This document shows positions 20,250 to 27,672 of a stretch of DNA of 64,000 nucleotides, in pieces. A program made the translations under genes and the position numbers. Under the pieces are notes generated by a model. That model did no database searches. It saw only the letters and a program-made list of their open reading frames with translations, and was not told the origin of the DNA. Source of the stretch: a virus; the IMG/VR virus record IMGVR_UViG_3300032116_000152, positions 1 through 64,000 of that record. One strand, given 5' to 3'. The first letter of the stretch is position 1, and each line of letters begins with the position of its first letter.

Positions 20250-21830
20250 TTAGACAGTTGCTAATCCATCGATGAAGATCTTACCGAAGAATTCTGGACG
20301 TACGATCTTCTTCGCGTAGCGGGTCATTACGCCTCTACGTGGTGTGAAGTTGTTTGGATCGTATACCAATGGAGTCATGATAAGTGGGATATATGGTGCG
20401 TAGACTGCACCAGTTTCGAGGAAGTTACTTCCACGGAAGCCCATTAACAATGTGTTTTCGGTCATATATGGGTTCTTGTAGATTGTGTAACGGTTTTGGA
20501 ATGAACCAACCTTTGTTACGCCACCTGCAAATTCCATCTTATCACCGTCTGTTGCTGCCATAAATCCTGGGATTGTTTCCAAGATTGTTGCAACGGTTGG
20601 TGAACATACTGCAAAGTTTGCACCACCACGCATTGTGAGTTGGTGAATCTTGTTTGATACCTTTTGCATCTTTTGACCAAGTGTTTGGAACCAAGTCATT
20701 GATGTCCAAGCTTGACCACTGAGCGTTGCACTTGCTACGAATGCTGAACCGTTCCATACCTTACCAACTTCTGCATTCCAGAATTCTGTTGTGGTTGCGT
20801 TTGCAATCAACATATCAAGAATTTCAAGGTCGATTTCAGTTGAGATGTAGTCACTTAACATTGCTGTTAATTCTGCTTCTGCATCAACTGAGTGGTATGC
20901 GTTCAAGTCTTGTGCAAGTTCTGGTGACCAGACTGCCTTCAACTTACGGGTCTTTGCTACGATTGTTTCTGAACGAAGTTCCAAATCAATTTGTGGAATG
21001 TTCAAGTTTGTTACTGAGTTATCACGATCTTCAAAGTCACCACGGGTGGTGTCTGTTGGTTGCTTGTTGTATTCAACTGCTGACATTGATACCATTGAAC
21101 CAAGAGCTGATGTTCCACTTACGATAAGTGTAACGTTTGTTCCGTCATACTTGGTGAATTCTGGAAGAAGTGCACCACCTGCAACGTTTGTTGTTACGCG
21201 GAATGAACGAACTGCGTTGAAGTCAGCGTTTGAGAAACTTACTGCTGGAACAACGAACTTGAAGAATGATGCAAATGATGATGAGTATGTATCGTTGTAG
21301 TTTACATCACCATAACCAACTGCTGAACCTGAACCAATTGCTGGTGCAAGTGTTAATGTTGCATCATTTACTGAGTATGCGTATTCACCAGCACCGTAGA
21401 AACCACCACGTGGAAGAACACCTGAACCACTGGTTGTACCATAGAGTGAACCACCTGCGGTCTTACCGTTTACTGTGTTTGCATACTTGAAATCCATGAA
21501 GAATACCAAACCTGCTGGTAAGTTCATTGGTTGTACTGATACGAAGTTCTTACTTGCGATTGAACCGAATACCTTACGTACTAATGGAAGTGCGACACCT
21601 GCCCAGTTTTCACCAGCTGAACCTGCACCTGCTGGGTTGGTGGTTGTTGCTTCTGAAAGAAGTTGTGTTGCTTGGTTTTCAAGCATTACTGCCATACCTT
21701 GCTTTTCGTGACCAGTTAAGCCTTCAAGAAGGCCTGACTTTTCCCACTTACCTGCCAATTGGCGGGTTTGTTCAACTACTACGCGGTGTGCTGAACCGGC
21801 TTCGTTGATAAATTCTGATACACCTGACAT
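20250..21830 (-). CDS. 23: Major capsid protein (gp23-like)
   Basis: A 526-residue HK97-fold capsid protein (T4 gp23: 521). Family landmarks are WAGVALPLVRKVFGSIASKNFVSVQPMNLPAGLVFFMDFKY, the central NIPQIDLELRSETIVAKTRKLKAVWSPE, and the C-terminal TRYAKKIVRPEFFGKIFIDGL. The N-terminal 60 residues look like the removable delta domain; LLSE60|A61 fits the (L/I)-x-E cleavage rule of the T4 protease, and T4 gp23 is cut at residue 65. It forms the hexamers of the head shell. It follows the scaffold gene with 20 bases between and is terminated by a strong hairpin. Confidence 0.97.
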   Translation of the reverse strand: MSGVSEFINEAGSAHRVVVEQTRQLAGKWEKSGLLEGLTGHEKQGMAVMLENQATQLLSEATTTNPAGAGSAGENWAGVALPLVRKVFGSIASKNFVSVQPMNLPAGLVFFMDFKYANTVNGKTAGGSLYGTTSGSGVLPRGGFYGAGEYAYSVNDATLTLAPAIGSGSAVGYGDVNYNDTYSSSFASFFKFVVPAVSFSNADFNAVRSFRVTTNVAGGALLPEFTKYDGTNVTLIVSGTSALGSMVSMSAVEYNKQPTDTTRGDFEDRDNSVTNLNIPQIDLELRSETIVAKTRKLKAVWSPELAQDLNAYHSVDAEAELTAMLSDYISTEIDLEILDMLIANATTTEFWNAEVGKVWNGSAFVASATLSGQAWTSMTWFQTLGQKMQKVSNKIHQLTMRGGANFAVCSPTVATILETIPGFMAATDGDKMEFAGGVTKVGSFQNRYTIYKNPYMTENTLLMGFRGSNFLETGAVYAPYIPLIMTPLVYDPNNFTPRRGVMTRYAKKIVRPEFFGKIFIDGLATV

Positions 21831-21850
21831 ATGATTTATCTCCTAAATTG

Positions 21851-23110
21851 TTATAGAATGCCTGCGAGTTGTTGTAGACGCTTTGCGACTGTATTTTCTT
21901 CTAAAATTTCCTTCTTTGGTGCTGTACTTGGGGTTGGCTTTGATGCCAAACCTTCGGTAACAACCTTACTTGATACGGTGCGTCCCTTTGCATTCTTAGC
22001 AGTTACAGTCATTGCTTCTGCTAATGTTGCATATACCATCTTGACTTCACGTACATTGATTGCTCTGTCGAATGATTCGAGGATTGCAACCTTTTGTTCG
22101 TTGGTCAAACCTTCCTTACGGAAGATCTTGTTGGTATAAAGGAGTTTTGCGTTTAGAAGATTTACTTCGTTAAGCTTGCCTCGTAGGACTTCTACAACCT
22201 TACGATATTCTGCTAGCTCTTTTTGAAGATCTGCCATCTTAGATGCCATTTGATGCTTTTGTTCTGTGTCCTTAGCATCTTGGGCTTCTAATTCACGAAG
22301 GATTGCTTCAAGATCGAGTTCTTCTTCGCCTTCACCTTCACCTGCGCCATAACCCATTTCCATCTTTGGTTCTGCTGGGTTCATTGCGAACTTATGTGGG
22401 TCTGATGCATCTTCTGCACCTTCTGCCTTACCCATAGGATTTACTGCTGGAGCGGATGGCTTGTCATCACCCTTCTTTTGCATTGCATCTGAATGTTTCT
22501 TAGCTGCTTCTGGTGGGGTGCCTGCATCTGCGGTTGGGTCTACAACCTTAGCTGCTTCGTCTGCCTTTTCCTCTTCCTCTTCCTTTTCTTCATCATCATG
22601 CATTTCTTCATTATAACCTTCCTTCATTTCTTCCTTCTCTTCTTCACCTTCATGCTTAGCTTCGTCGAGTTCTTCTTCTTCAGCTTCTGAAAGTGCGTTT
22701 ACATCTCCTTCTAATTCCTTGATTACTTCGTCAAGGTCAAAATCTGATTCTGACCAATCATCATACCAATCGGTTGATGAGTCGGTTTCACCTTCACCGC
22801 CTTGATCAATATCCGATGAGTAGTTTGCTGCATCGGATGGTTCCTTGTTGTCACCAGTTCCGATTGCGGAAGTATCTTCTGGACCACCACCTGTTACGTG
22901 TGTTGCGTCTTGGAATGGTTCTTCCTTTGCCTTTTCCGCACCTTCTGCTGTTTCCATTGCTTCGGCACGTAAGCGCTTTGCAAGCATGGACTTGATTTGG
23001 GGTGTGAAGGTTTCTTCTAATGCAATCTTTGCATTTGCGATAGCCATATCACGGACTGCATCTGCATCTGCAATTGCTTGCTTTAGAAGTTCGTTTGTAA
23101 TTTCTGCCAT
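21851..23110 (-). CDS. 22: Prohead scaffold / core protein (gp22-like)
   Basis: A 419-residue, very acidic protein; the start is the ATG of MAEITNELLKQ, which has a GAGAGG Shine-Dalgarno, rather than a frame opening further upstream. Order of parts: N-terminal helix (about 1-55), a long Glu/Asp/Lys low-complexity tract (about 60-280), a coiled-coil around residues 270-330 (DAKDTEQKHQMASKMADLQKE), and a conserved C-terminal helical domain with NKIFRKEGLTNEQKVAILESFDRA. T4 gp22 is the main core scaffold, degraded by gp21 before packaging. Larger than T4 gp22 (269), mostly because of the acidic tract. Synteny protease-scaffold-capsid supports it. Confidence 0.88.
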   Translation of the reverse strand: MAEITNELLKQAIADADAVRDMAIANAKIALEETFTPQIKSMLAKRLRAEAMETAEGAEKAKEEPFQDATHVTGGGPEDTSAIGTGDNKEPSDAANYSSDIDQGGEGETDSSTDWYDDWSESDFDLDEVIKELEGDVNALSEAEEEELDEAKHEGEEEKEEMKEGYNEEMHDDEEKEEEEEKADEAAKVVDPTADAGTPPEAAKKHSDAMQKKGDDKPSAPAVNPMGKAEGAEDASDPHKFAMNPAEPKMEMGYGAGEGEGEEELDLEAILRELEAQDAKDTEQKHQMASKMADLQKELAEYRKVVEVLRGKLNEVNLLNAKLLYTNKIFRKEGLTNEQKVAILESFDRAINVREVKMVYATLAEAMTVTAKNAKGRTVSSKVVTEGLASKPTPSTAPKKEILEENTVAKRLQQLAGIL

Positions 23111-23131
23111 ATAATGCCTCTCGTTTGTTTC

Positions 23132-23150
23132 AATAGTTATTTTAACTATT
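23132..23150 (-). promoter_or_regulatory. Inverted repeat in the scaffold leader
   Basis: A perfect 8-bp inverted repeat, aatagtta-ttt-taactatt, sits 22 bases upstream of the scaffold start. It overlaps a sense TATAAT at 23153-23148 that could be a -10 box. It may be a weak hairpin in the leader or an operator-like site; no function is established. Confidence 0.3.
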
Positions 23151-23176
23151 ATACGGTTATTAATACAAAAGCATAG

Positions 23177-23194
23177 ACACCCCAAAAGAGGTGT
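23177..23194 (-). terminator. Possible terminator after the bS21 gene
   Basis: A 7-bp stem with a T4 loop (ACACCTC TTTT GGGGTGT on the minus strand, two G-pairs being wobble or mismatch) in the 129-base gap between bS21 and the scaffold gene. The following sequence has only a short T4 run, so termination may be weak. Confidence 0.45.
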
Positions 23195-23239
23195 AATCTA
23201 TATAATATATATTAGTGCTTTGACAAAAAACACTATTTT

Positions 23240-23458
23240 TTACCATTCTGAATTCTTTTTCTTCTCTACCTTCTTTTCTTCACGAATACGGCGACGAAGT
23301 GCTTCTTGTTGCTTTAAGATTTTTTTCTTTGACCTCTTGACATAAAACTCACGGCGCTTCACTTCGTTTACTATTTCTGCCTTTTTAACCATTTTAGAGA
23401 ATTGTCGAAGTGCTCTATCTAAATCACCAAGACTGTCCCCTCTTACTTCTACATACAT
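23240..23458 (-). CDS. rpsU: Ribosomal protein bS21 homologue
   Basis: A 72-residue, highly basic protein that aligns along its length with bacterial bS21: VEVRGDSLGDLDRALRQFSKMVKKAEIVNEVKRREFYVK corresponds to the family's VRENE-(F/L)[26 protein letters not shown] core, followed by the usual lysine/arginine tail. bS21 sits on the 30S platform beside the anti-Shine-Dalgarno end of 16S rRNA and affects initiation. Phage copies are known from large phages and are thought to replace the host protein and bias translation. Here it sits between scaffold and holin-like genes in the head operon, behind the best Shine-Dalgarno in the window. Takeover function is inferred. Confidence 0.9.
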   Translation of the reverse strand: MYVEVRGDSLGDLDRALRQFSKMVKKAEIVNEVKRREFYVKRSKKKILKQQEALRRRIREEKKVEKKKNSEW

Positions 23459-23461
23459 ACA

Positions 23462-23469
23462 ACCTCCTT
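23462..23469 (-). promoter_or_regulatory. Near-perfect Shine-Dalgarno of the bS21 gene
   Basis: The sense strand reads AAGGAGGTTGTATG, with eight bases complementary to the 16S anti-Shine-Dalgarno. This fixes the start at 23458 and suggests strong translation. Confidence 0.8.
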
Positions 23470-23470
23470 A

Positions 23471-23794
23471 TTAGCCACCTAATGTATTTGAGAATGATTG
23501 ACCATCTTCTTCGTCCATCTTTTGTACTAACATCTTATCCTTATCGGTATCTGAGAACCAGTAGTCAATAATCTTACCGTATGAACCAATAAATGCACCA
23601 AGCATAAGAAGTAAAAGTTCTTTCCATTCACCGTCAATTGGTGTTTGCATATACACTGCACCAGTGATGCCTGCAACGATTAACATAAATGTGACAAGAA
23701 CGATGCCCGTGATATTCCAACGACGAGCCATCATCTTGAACAACATTTCTTGGAACTTACTTTCTTGTGATACTGGGGTTTCTTCTGTTGCCAT
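23471..23794 (-). CDS. Two-helix membrane protein, possible holin
   Basis: A 107-residue protein starting at MATEETPVSQE (GGAG six bases upstream); an in-frame ATG four codons earlier lies on top of that Shine-Dalgarno and is rejected. There are two predicted membrane segments: NITGIVLVTFMLIVAGITGAVY (about 28-49) and ELLLLMLGAFIGSYGKIIDYWF (about 59-80). Both ends are charged, and the acidic C-terminus carries DTDKDKML and DEEDGQ. Size and two-helix layout fit a holin or another small phage membrane protein; no lysozyme gene is adjacent, so the holin label is weak. Confidence 0.5.
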   Translation of the reverse strand: MATEETPVSQESKFQEMLFKMMARRWNITGIVLVTFMLIVAGITGAVYMQTPIDGEWKELLLLMLGAFIGSYGKIIDYWFSDTDKDKMLVQKMDEEDGQSFSNTLGG

Positions 23795-23817
23795 AACTAT
23801 CTCCATTAATAAAACTT

Positions 23818-23829
23818 GTAAATAAATAG
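23818..23829 (-). promoter_or_regulatory. Variant late-promoter-like box CTATTTATTTA
   Basis: The sense strand reads ACCTATTTATTTACAAG, about 24 bases before the start of the membrane-protein gene and partly inside the end of the HAD gene. It is a one-base variant of the shared element and could serve the membrane protein, bS21, scaffold and capsid genes. Inferred. Confidence 0.38.
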
Positions 23830-23830
23830 G

Positions 23831-24514
23831 TTATTTCATATTTTTAGCGATATAATTCATCGCCGTCTTTCTGACTACCGAATCTGTTCCATAACCCAAT
23901 GCACTCTTAACCAAAATATCACGGCCAGTTTGTGGATTTTTAATACGATGTTTTAATAAATCTTTTAGTCGTGTTTGTTTTGTTGGTGTTCCACCAGCTT
24001 GTTTTGTATCTTTTTCTTGTGCTTGTTGCACGACCAACTTTGTTTGTGGATACTTGTCCATTAATGTTTTGACTGCTTTTACATTCTTTGGTGCATCGTC
24101 AACAAATGCTATTCTGGTATATCCATTTTTAATATGTTTTTCTATGTATCGCGCTTTTTCCATCGGGTCGCTATCACCTAATGCAGCAATTGTGATACCC
24201 GATGTGATACCTTGTGACTTTAAAAATTGCGCAATAGGTTTAGTATGACCACGAGCAGTTAAGACTACTACTTTATCTGCTTTCTTTTGATCAATGACTT
24301 TCTTTAATAGATTGACATATTTTTTTATAGGACGGGGATTTTTCAATTGTTCAAACTCTGAGTAGTCGAACGTATCACCAGGCTGTTTTTCGTATGATAC
24401 GTAATCAGCGGGACTTATATCTTTTTTCTTTCCATCCTTGTCAATAACAATAACCCTAGCGTCTGTATGCACTAGGGTATCGTCAAAATCAGTAATATAT
24501 GCGGTTTTACCCAT
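23831..24514 (-). CDS. HAD-superfamily phosphatase (PseT-phosphatase-like)
   Basis: A 227-residue protein with all HAD motifs: motif I DFDDTL with nucleophile D9 and acid D11, motif II VVLTARGH (about residue 86-93), and motif IV FVDDAPKN (about 137-144), which coordinates magnesium. The order and the TARGH wording resemble the 3'-phosphatase domain of T4 polynucleotide kinase, but no P-loop kinase domain is present. The last ~70 residues form a basic helical extension (TRLKDLLKHRIKNPQTGRD). It might remove phosphates from nucleic-acid ends or nucleotides; substrate is unknown. It lies two bases after the DUF3008-like gene. Confidence 0.8.
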   Translation of the reverse strand: MGKTAYITDFDDTLVHTDARVIVIDKDGKKKDISPADYVSYEKQPGDTFDYSEFEQLKNPRPIKKYVNLLKKVIDQKKADKVVVLTARGHTKPIAQFLKSQGITSGITIAALGDSDPMEKARYIEKHIKNGYTRIAFVDDAPKNVKAVKTLMDKYPQTKLVVQQAQEKDTKQAGGTPTKQTRLKDLLKHRIKNPQTGRDILVKSALGYGTDSVVRKTAMNYIAKNMK

Positions 24515-24515
24515 A

Positions 24516-24998
24516 TTAACGGGTTACTAACTTATATGCAGTTGCTACCATCTTTTCGGTTGGAAGGGACAACATCTTCTTTCTATTGTCTGGTGATAAC
24601 TTGTGTAATACACGAGTCAATAATGCTGCGGTGTAAATGTCTAACATTACACCACCAACTTCTGCTGGTTTTCTGTCCTTTACAATACTCAATATTTGAC
24701 TTTGCTTAGAACTATAATCTTCACTAGTGGTGACCAAGTGTGGGTCATTCGATACAGTTGGTGTGGTATCGTCAGATGCTACTGGAAAATCGGAGATTGG
24801 GACTGCTCCTGCAACTTCGTCCTTTTTCTTTGGTAGTTTATCGTGTGGAGTAGATGCATACTTTTCTACACTACCTTTTGCCACAGTCTGTGCTAACTTT
24901 CTTGCGGTTGGACTAAAATCACTTGCTTTTGCTCGTCCAGTTTGGATAGCTCTAACAATACCAAATAATTTTTGTTGTGCTTTACTAACTGATGGCAT
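24516..24998 (-). CDS. DUF3008-like protein of unknown function
   Basis: A 160-residue protein. Residues 1-60 (MPSVSKAQQKLFGIVRAIQTG ... VEKYASTPHDKLPKK) match the small DUF3008 family pattern of SKAQQ, a central AKxxSP/ASKxMA region and a final FA-T-HKGLP-like motif. The rest is an acidic/Ser-rich linker followed by a helical C-terminal half with LTRVLHKLSPDNRKKMLSLPTEKM. The stop lies two bases ahead of the HAD gene and the start abuts the metallopeptidase stop. Function is unknown. Confidence 0.6.
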   Translation of the reverse strand: MPSVSKAQQKLFGIVRAIQTGRAKASDFSPTARKLAQTVAKGSVEKYASTPHDKLPKKKDEVAGAVPISDFPVASDDTTPTVSNDPHLVTTSEDYSSKQSQILSIVKDRKPAEVGGVMLDIYTAALLTRVLHKLSPDNRKKMLSLPTEKMVATAYKLVTR

Positions 24999-25367
24999 TT
25001 ATCTCTCCACGTACATTTCTGGTCGTAAGTATCTAAACTTACGCATTAATTCACCTGCTTTTGCATTTGCTTCGTTTTCTGTGTTTGACCCATCTTCACC
25101 ATTCAACTCTTGATTACTGGTTCGTTGTTTGTGATGCACCATCTCGTGAGCCAAGGTTCGTAATACATCCGCAATATGACGATTACCTTTTACGATAATA
25201 ATTTCGTCAGTTTGTGGATTATAGGTTCCAAAGGTTAAATTTTCTTTAGAATAATCACTACCCACAAATTTAATATTGGCAGGTAGTGATTGAAGTTGTA
25301 GCTCTTTTGCGACAAACTTTACAAATTCATTTGTGATATTTTCATTTAGTAAAGCTTTAAGTCGCAT
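24999..25367 (-). CDS. Small zinc metallopeptidase with cargo-type N-terminus
   Basis: A 122-residue protein with a gluzincin-type active site: H74-E75-M-V-H78 (HEMVHHKQ) and a downstream ENEANAKAGELMRKF helix that can supply the third zinc ligand. Upstream is a small strand region (IKFVGSDY, LTFGTYN, EIIIVKG) typical of minimal SprT/WLM-like domains. The N-terminus MRLKALLNE|N resembles the (L/I)-x-E prohead-protease signals seen on other small proteins here, raising the possibility that it is packaged in the head and enters the host with DNA. Substrate unknown. It lies between an EF-hand-like membrane protein and the DUF3008-like gene. Confidence 0.75.
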   Translation of the reverse strand: MRLKALLNENITNEFVKFVAKELQLQSLPANIKFVGSDYSKENLTFGTYNPQTDEIIIVKGNRHIADVLRTLAHEMVHHKQRTSNQELNGEDGSNTENEANAKAGELMRKFRYLRPEMYVER

Positions 25368-25373
25368 AGAAAA

Positions 25374-25631
25374 TTATTTGGTCTTTTTCTTTGTTGTTAT
25401 CTTTTTTGCCTTCTTAACAACCTTTTTACTAGTTGCTTCTACTGCCTTAACGGCTGCAACTGCGTCTTTGAGGTCAACCTTACCATCACCGTTGACATCA
25501 ACAACCTTAACTGCAACTGCTTCAACCTTCTTGGTTGCCTTTAACAAAGGTGCTGGGGCTTCCATTACCTTACGATTAACAAAATAAATTACAACTGCTA
25601 ATACGAATACTACTACTAAAAATGTTGTCAT
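25374..25631 (-). CDS. Membrane-anchored protein with EF-hand/dockerin-like loop
   Basis: An 85-residue protein with an N-terminal membrane segment (TTFLVVVFVLAVVIYFV, about 2-18), a short basic turn, a calcium-loop-like DVNGDGKVDLKDAV (about 45-58), and a Lys/Thr-rich tail (KKAKKITTKKKTK). The loop follows the D-x-(D/N)-x-D-G-x-(V/I)-(D/N)-x-x-D pattern of dockerin and EF-hand sites. It sits directly after the prohead protease. Calcium binding and envelope location are inferred. Confidence 0.65.
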   Translation of the reverse strand: MTTFLVVVFVLAVVIYFVNRKVMEAPAPLLKATKKVEAVAVKVVDVNGDGKVDLKDAVAAVKAVEATSKKVVKKAKKITTKKKTK

Positions 25632-25640
25632 AAAAACTCC

Positions 25641-26228
25641 TTACTTTAGTTCACCTAAAAAGTCATATATCAATGTATCAATACGACTATAGGGGGTGAT
25701 AATTTGACCACCCTTGTTTTCGTTGATAAATGCCCCGTGAGTACTTGGATTACTGACAATATCAAAGCAGATAAGTGAGAAGTCATCACCAACTTCTACA
25801 GTATTCTCACCGATTGGTTTGACAGAACCCATACCACGGGATGAAACACCCAATCGGATATTGTTCTTGATGAGTTCACGAACGATATTGCCTGATGGGG
25901 TAGATAAAATTTCGATATTGCCCTTGACATCATCACCTTCGAACCAGAGTTCGGTGACGTTGCAACAGACGTTTTTTAAGTTGACGACAGGACTTTCTGG
26001 ATGGTCGAGTTCACCAAGTGCACGGCGTTGTGATACGAAGTTATTCTTGTATACCATTGCTTCACGTGATAAGATTTCCTTTGGATATACACGACCATTC
26101 TGGTTCTTCATTTCTGCACGTTGAAGTAAAACATCTTTTAACATCAAAGGTTTACTGATGTCTGCTGCTTCTTTTAATAAAGTAGTGTCATAAGAAATGA
26201 CATTATATTCTACGAGTAATGTTTGCAT
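25641..26228 (-). CDS. 21: Prohead maturation protease (gp21-like)
   Basis: A 195-residue serine protease of the herpesvirus-assemblin/gp21 fold (T4 gp21: 212). The catalytic His is in GELDHPESP (H76) and the Ser in LGVSSRGMGSV (S129/S130); NGRVYPKEIL is a further family mark. The start is the ATG of MQTLLVEYNVIS, one base after the stop of the gene upstream (TAATATG); a longer in-frame start would overlap it. It degrades the scaffold and trims capsid and internal proteins after (L/I)-x-E. Many such sites are present in neighbouring proteins. Confidence 0.92.
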   Translation of the reverse strand: MQTLLVEYNVISYDTTLLKEAADISKPLMLKDVLLQRAEMKNQNGRVYPKEILSREAMVYKNNFVSQRRALGELDHPESPVVNLKNVCCNVTELWFEGDDVKGNIEILSTPSGNIVRELIKNNIRLGVSSRGMGSVKPIGENTVEVGDDFSLICFDIVSNPSTHGAFINENKGGQIITPYSRIDTLIYDFLGELK

Positions 26229-26229
26229 A

Positions 26230-26727
26230 TTATTGCCCACGGATTTCACGGATGCGTGTTGCAAGTCCAAGAAGTCTTGATTCCAACTTCAATAATCCTT
26301 GTTGTGTACGCTTCCATAGTTGTTCACTTGCGATACCTGATTCAGTCTTTAAACGACTATTCATTCTAATAACACGTTCAACTTCTTGTAAATTTCTATT
26401 AAGTTGTGAAATAGCTTCTGCAATCTTTCTGTGTGGTGTCTTTGATGTGTCGTTCTTATATTCGTAATACTTGTTTTCGTTTAATTCCTTAGTGACAATT
26501 TCCATTTTATCGGCTGGACGATTTGCTTCTTCTTCACCCTTTGGAGTTAACTTAAATCCTGTGGTTGCGGTGGCAATATGCTTAGAACGTGCTACACTCT
26601 TTGCTTTATTACCACGAAACGAATATGGAGTTAGGTATCCAGGAACATTTGCTGTCGTTGTCATTTCATCAAGTTTTTTCTTGATAATTTGTCGGACGCG
26701 TTCACGAATTTGTTGTGTTTTGTCCAT
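26230..26727 (-). CDS. Putative prohead core protein (gp68-position)
   Basis: A 165-residue, basic, mostly helical protein. It has an N-terminal helix (DKTQQIRERVRQIIKKKLDEM), a conserved-looking TTTANVPGYLTPYSFRG segment, and two C-terminal helices with ISQLNRNLQEVERVIRMNSRLK and LKLESRLLGLATRIREIRG. LDE|M offers a possible protease site. In T4, genes 67 and 68 for prohead core proteins lie between portal and protease, exactly this position; sequence identity to them is not evident to me, so the role is positional inference. Confidence 0.55.
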   Translation of the reverse strand: MDKTQQIRERVRQIIKKKLDEMTTTANVPGYLTPYSFRGNKAKSVARSKHIATATTGFKLTPKGEEEANRPADKMEIVTKELNENKYYEYKNDTSKTPHRKIAEAISQLNRNLQEVERVIRMNSRLKTESGIASEQLWKRTQQGLLKLESRLLGLATRIREIRGQ

Positions 26728-26730
26728 AGA

Positions 26731-27609
26731 TTAACTCTTTAAAGTGTCTAGTGTCTTGGTAATTTCCAAGGCAATTAATAACGCGGTCATGTGATTTTCC
26801 TTGACCATTTGAACTGTCTTTAACTTTTCCAATTGTGAAACAACTTCTGACAACTTGATGGTAGTCACTTTATTATCAATTTTAGCTATCTTCTTTGTTA
26901 TTTCGGCAATCAATTCTTTTGCCAAATCTACGGCATATGCTCGAAGAGCTGCTGAATTGGATACGTTATAGATATATTCACGGAGAAGGTTTTTTTGCTT
27001 ATCACTAAGGTCTACATACTTTTGATTGAACTTTTCCATCAAAATCTTGTAGGTTAATAAACGTAAATCTTCTTCTTGGTTCTTTACGGTTTCAAATAAT
27101 GCAGTTTCCTTCTTAATTTCCTTGTTGACAATCTTACCACTTAAATGTTCAACAATAGTAAACTTAGCTTCAACCATACCTTGAATTTCATTGAAGTCTT
27201 GGATTTCGTTTACTGCACCATCAAATACCTTATATACAGAAGCATAAACTTTGTAAGACGGAATACGGGCATTTAAAAATTCTTTTAAATCGTAGTTGTT
27301 TTTAATTTCACGAATTAACTTGTATTTTTGTGTGTTTAATGCCACTTCATTTAACTTTTTACGTTGTGATATCAATACGTTGATAAGTTCAAATGCCTTA
27401 GTTTCACTGAGTTGTTGTGCATTGAAGAAGGAACGATAAAGTATCAATTCTTTACCAAGTTCTGTCTTAGAATTGAAATACTCTTTCATTAGTTTGACCG
27501 CAGTATCATTACTACGGTTTTCCAATGCGTCTGAGGTTATTTTACGGACTAATAGTTCAAATAGTATGCCCGTATTCCGAATTTTGTTATGCTTGACGTT
27601 TGCTTTCAT
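26731..27609 (-). CDS. Conserved-type helical protein in prohead core position
   Basis: A 292-residue, all-helical, Lys/Glu-rich protein starting at MKANVKHNKIRN (a GGGA Shine-Dalgarno supports this second ATG rather than the one two codons upstream). No enzymatic motif or membrane segment is seen; the ends carry LLVRKITSDALENR and LLIALEITKTLDTLKS. It lies between portal and the other core-position gene, the place of T4 gene 67/68. A core, chaperone or scaffold-associated role is plausible but unproven. Confidence 0.5.
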   Translation of the reverse strand: MKANVKHNKIRNTGILFELLVRKITSDALENRSNDTAVKLMKEYFNSKTELGKELILYRSFFNAQQLSETKAFELINVLISQRKKLNEVALNTQKYKLIREIKNNYDLKEFLNARIPSYKVYASVYKVFDGAVNEIQDFNEIQGMVEAKFTIVEHLSGKIVNKEIKKETALFETVKNQEEDLRLLTYKILMEKFNQKYVDLSDKQKNLLREYIYNVSNSAALRAYAVDLAKELIAEITKKIAKIDNKVTTIKLSEVVSQLEKLKTVQMVKENHMTALLIALEITKTLDTLKS

Positions 27610-27643
27610 AAACATCCCATTTTAGTGACAGTATACCGTCATA

Positions 27644-27652
27644 TATTAAATA
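27644..27652 (-). promoter_or_regulatory. Variant late-promoter-like box TATTTAATA
   Basis: The sense strand reads GTTATATTTAATATATGACGG, about 34 bases upstream of the start at 27609. It keeps the ATTTA core but not the full box, so it is a weaker candidate. Confidence 0.3.
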
Positions 27653-27672
27653 TAACGAATATTAATAAGACT

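Noticed and set aside
22493-22690. Plus-strand frame rich in Phe/Leu opposite the scaffold gene
   Set aside because: It is the complement of the Glu/Lys-rich scaffold tract (GAA/GAG reads as TTC/CTC) and has no independent support.
23111-23185. N-terminal extension of the scaffold protein (MGCLCFCINN...)
   Set aside because: It would read through the hairpin and leader; composition is unlike the rest, and the ATG at 23110 has a good GAGAGG Shine-Dalgarno.
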